From Aristolochia californica (lineage: Eukaryota; Streptophyta; Magnoliopsida; Piperales; Aristolochiaceae), in contig JARWKL010000003.1 of assembly GCA_029961685.1 (NCBI GenBank), positions 12,989,782 through 13,053,781 on the forward strand: a stretch of DNA of 64,000 nt, read 5' to 3'. Below the pieces are notes generated by a model. The model did not search any database and was not told where the DNA came from. It was given only the letters and a program-made list of their open reading frames with translations. Made by a program: the position numbers and the translations under genes. Positions within the stretch are counted from its first letter, which is position 1, and every line of letters begins with the position of its first letter. Below, one piece after another: positions 63,666-64,000 of this stretch.

Positions 63666-64000
63666 TATGTAGCGATAACATGAAATATACACAACCAAGT
63701 AACAAAAACACAAAAAAAATCGACTAGTGCATCTAAGGAGGATAACATATACCTTATACGAACGCATTATGGAGTGATTAAGTCTGACCAAATCTCTCTG
63801 TTTAGAAGAGAAATTTTCCTAAAAACTAGAACTCTAGGAAAAAAAGGAAACTCAATTCATATCAATGCATAGAGAGATAATAGGAGAGACAATAAGGCAA
63901 ATGAGAGATTTTTGGCAGAACTGACCTTTAGTACTTTTGAAATCAATATTTCCAAAATCTAGCTCAGGATTAAAAATGGTTTATTTCTAAAAAAACTAGA
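63666..64000 (-). repeat. K-type internal sequence continuing off the right edge
   Basis: Matches 51430-51493 (ATACACAACCAAGTGAC) and 60250-60500 (GGAGT.ATTAAGTCTGAC, GAGAGATTTTTGG). It is the third K-type internal segment in the tandem array K, H LTR, K, H LTR, K. Confidence 0.65.

Noticed and set aside
1..64000. Organelle, bacterial or viral origin of the window
   Set aside because: Plant nuclear LTR elements, GT-AG introns and fragments of nuclear mRNAs occur throughout; no bacterial operon structure, and no envelope or caulimovirus movement-protein genes were seen.

Overview
This is nuclear DNA of a flowering plant. It shows GT-AG introns in an AT-rich background, very dense Ty1/copia and Ty3/gypsy LTR retrotransposons, tRNA-iMet-type primer sites (TGGTATCAGAGC or its complement) and fragments of plant mRNAs. 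The species cannot be told; a broad-leaved angiosperm is likelier than a grass, but only as an impression. Local names used below are mine: A, C, D, E, F are copia-type elements; B and M are copia LTR-plus-leader stubs; G1-G4 are non-autonomous gypsy derivatives; K, H and N are LTR elements without a recognisable ORF.

Left end (1-6.5 kb): the only host gene I can support is on the minus strand, the first three coding exons (130 codons) of an FHA-domain/AAA-ATPase protein whose remainder lies off the left edge or is lost. About 4 kb of AT-rich spacer follows. From 6.5 kb to the right edge almost everything is retrotransposon.

6.5-24.5 kb: pieces of non-coding element K enclose degenerate plus-strand copia A (7.4-15.7 kb), which itself holds a solo LTR with TSD AGAAC (11103-11587) and G1 with TSD TTCTT (11701-13782). 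Next is G2 (16155-20979), a gypsy derivative carrying pieces of PPR genes, whose 5' LTR is split by a dimeric TRIM (16177-16901). Then come B and another LTR.

24.5-37.2 kb: minus-strand copia C is split in its leader by G3 (26978-31686, TSD TCATC). G3 is the most striking object here: between well-paired LTRs it carries a chain of sense-oriented, intronless fragments of at least six unrelated housekeeping or silencing genes (RDR6, poly(A)-binding protein, vacuolar sorting receptor, NADH-GOGAT, elongation factor 2, proteasome RPT1). The last four are fused in one reading frame. E follows as a minus-strand copia.

37.2-64 kb: copia stubs, about 1.8 kb of unexplained sequence, then nested elements in K-type sequence: D (42407-51269, TSD ATGAT) containing N; F (51494-60245, TSD ACATT/ACATC) containing G4 (52121-55097, TSD TTGAC), a gag-only gypsy derivative; and at the right end K/H repeats in tandem that run off the window.

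G1-G4 share a design: LTRs with a CCCTATTTAAGGGGT core, a Met-tRNA primer site, and a 3' end that keeps only the last codons of gypsy pol (an LEDKL motif overlapping the polypurine tract). The space between holds something different in each: a hairpin-rich repeat, PPR pieces, a multi-gene mosaic, or gag alone. All copia reading frames seen are broken by stops and frameshifts. Positions given with 'about' are eye estimates; LTR and TSD coordinates were counted on the sequence. Protein family names come from memory of conserved motifs, not from a search.
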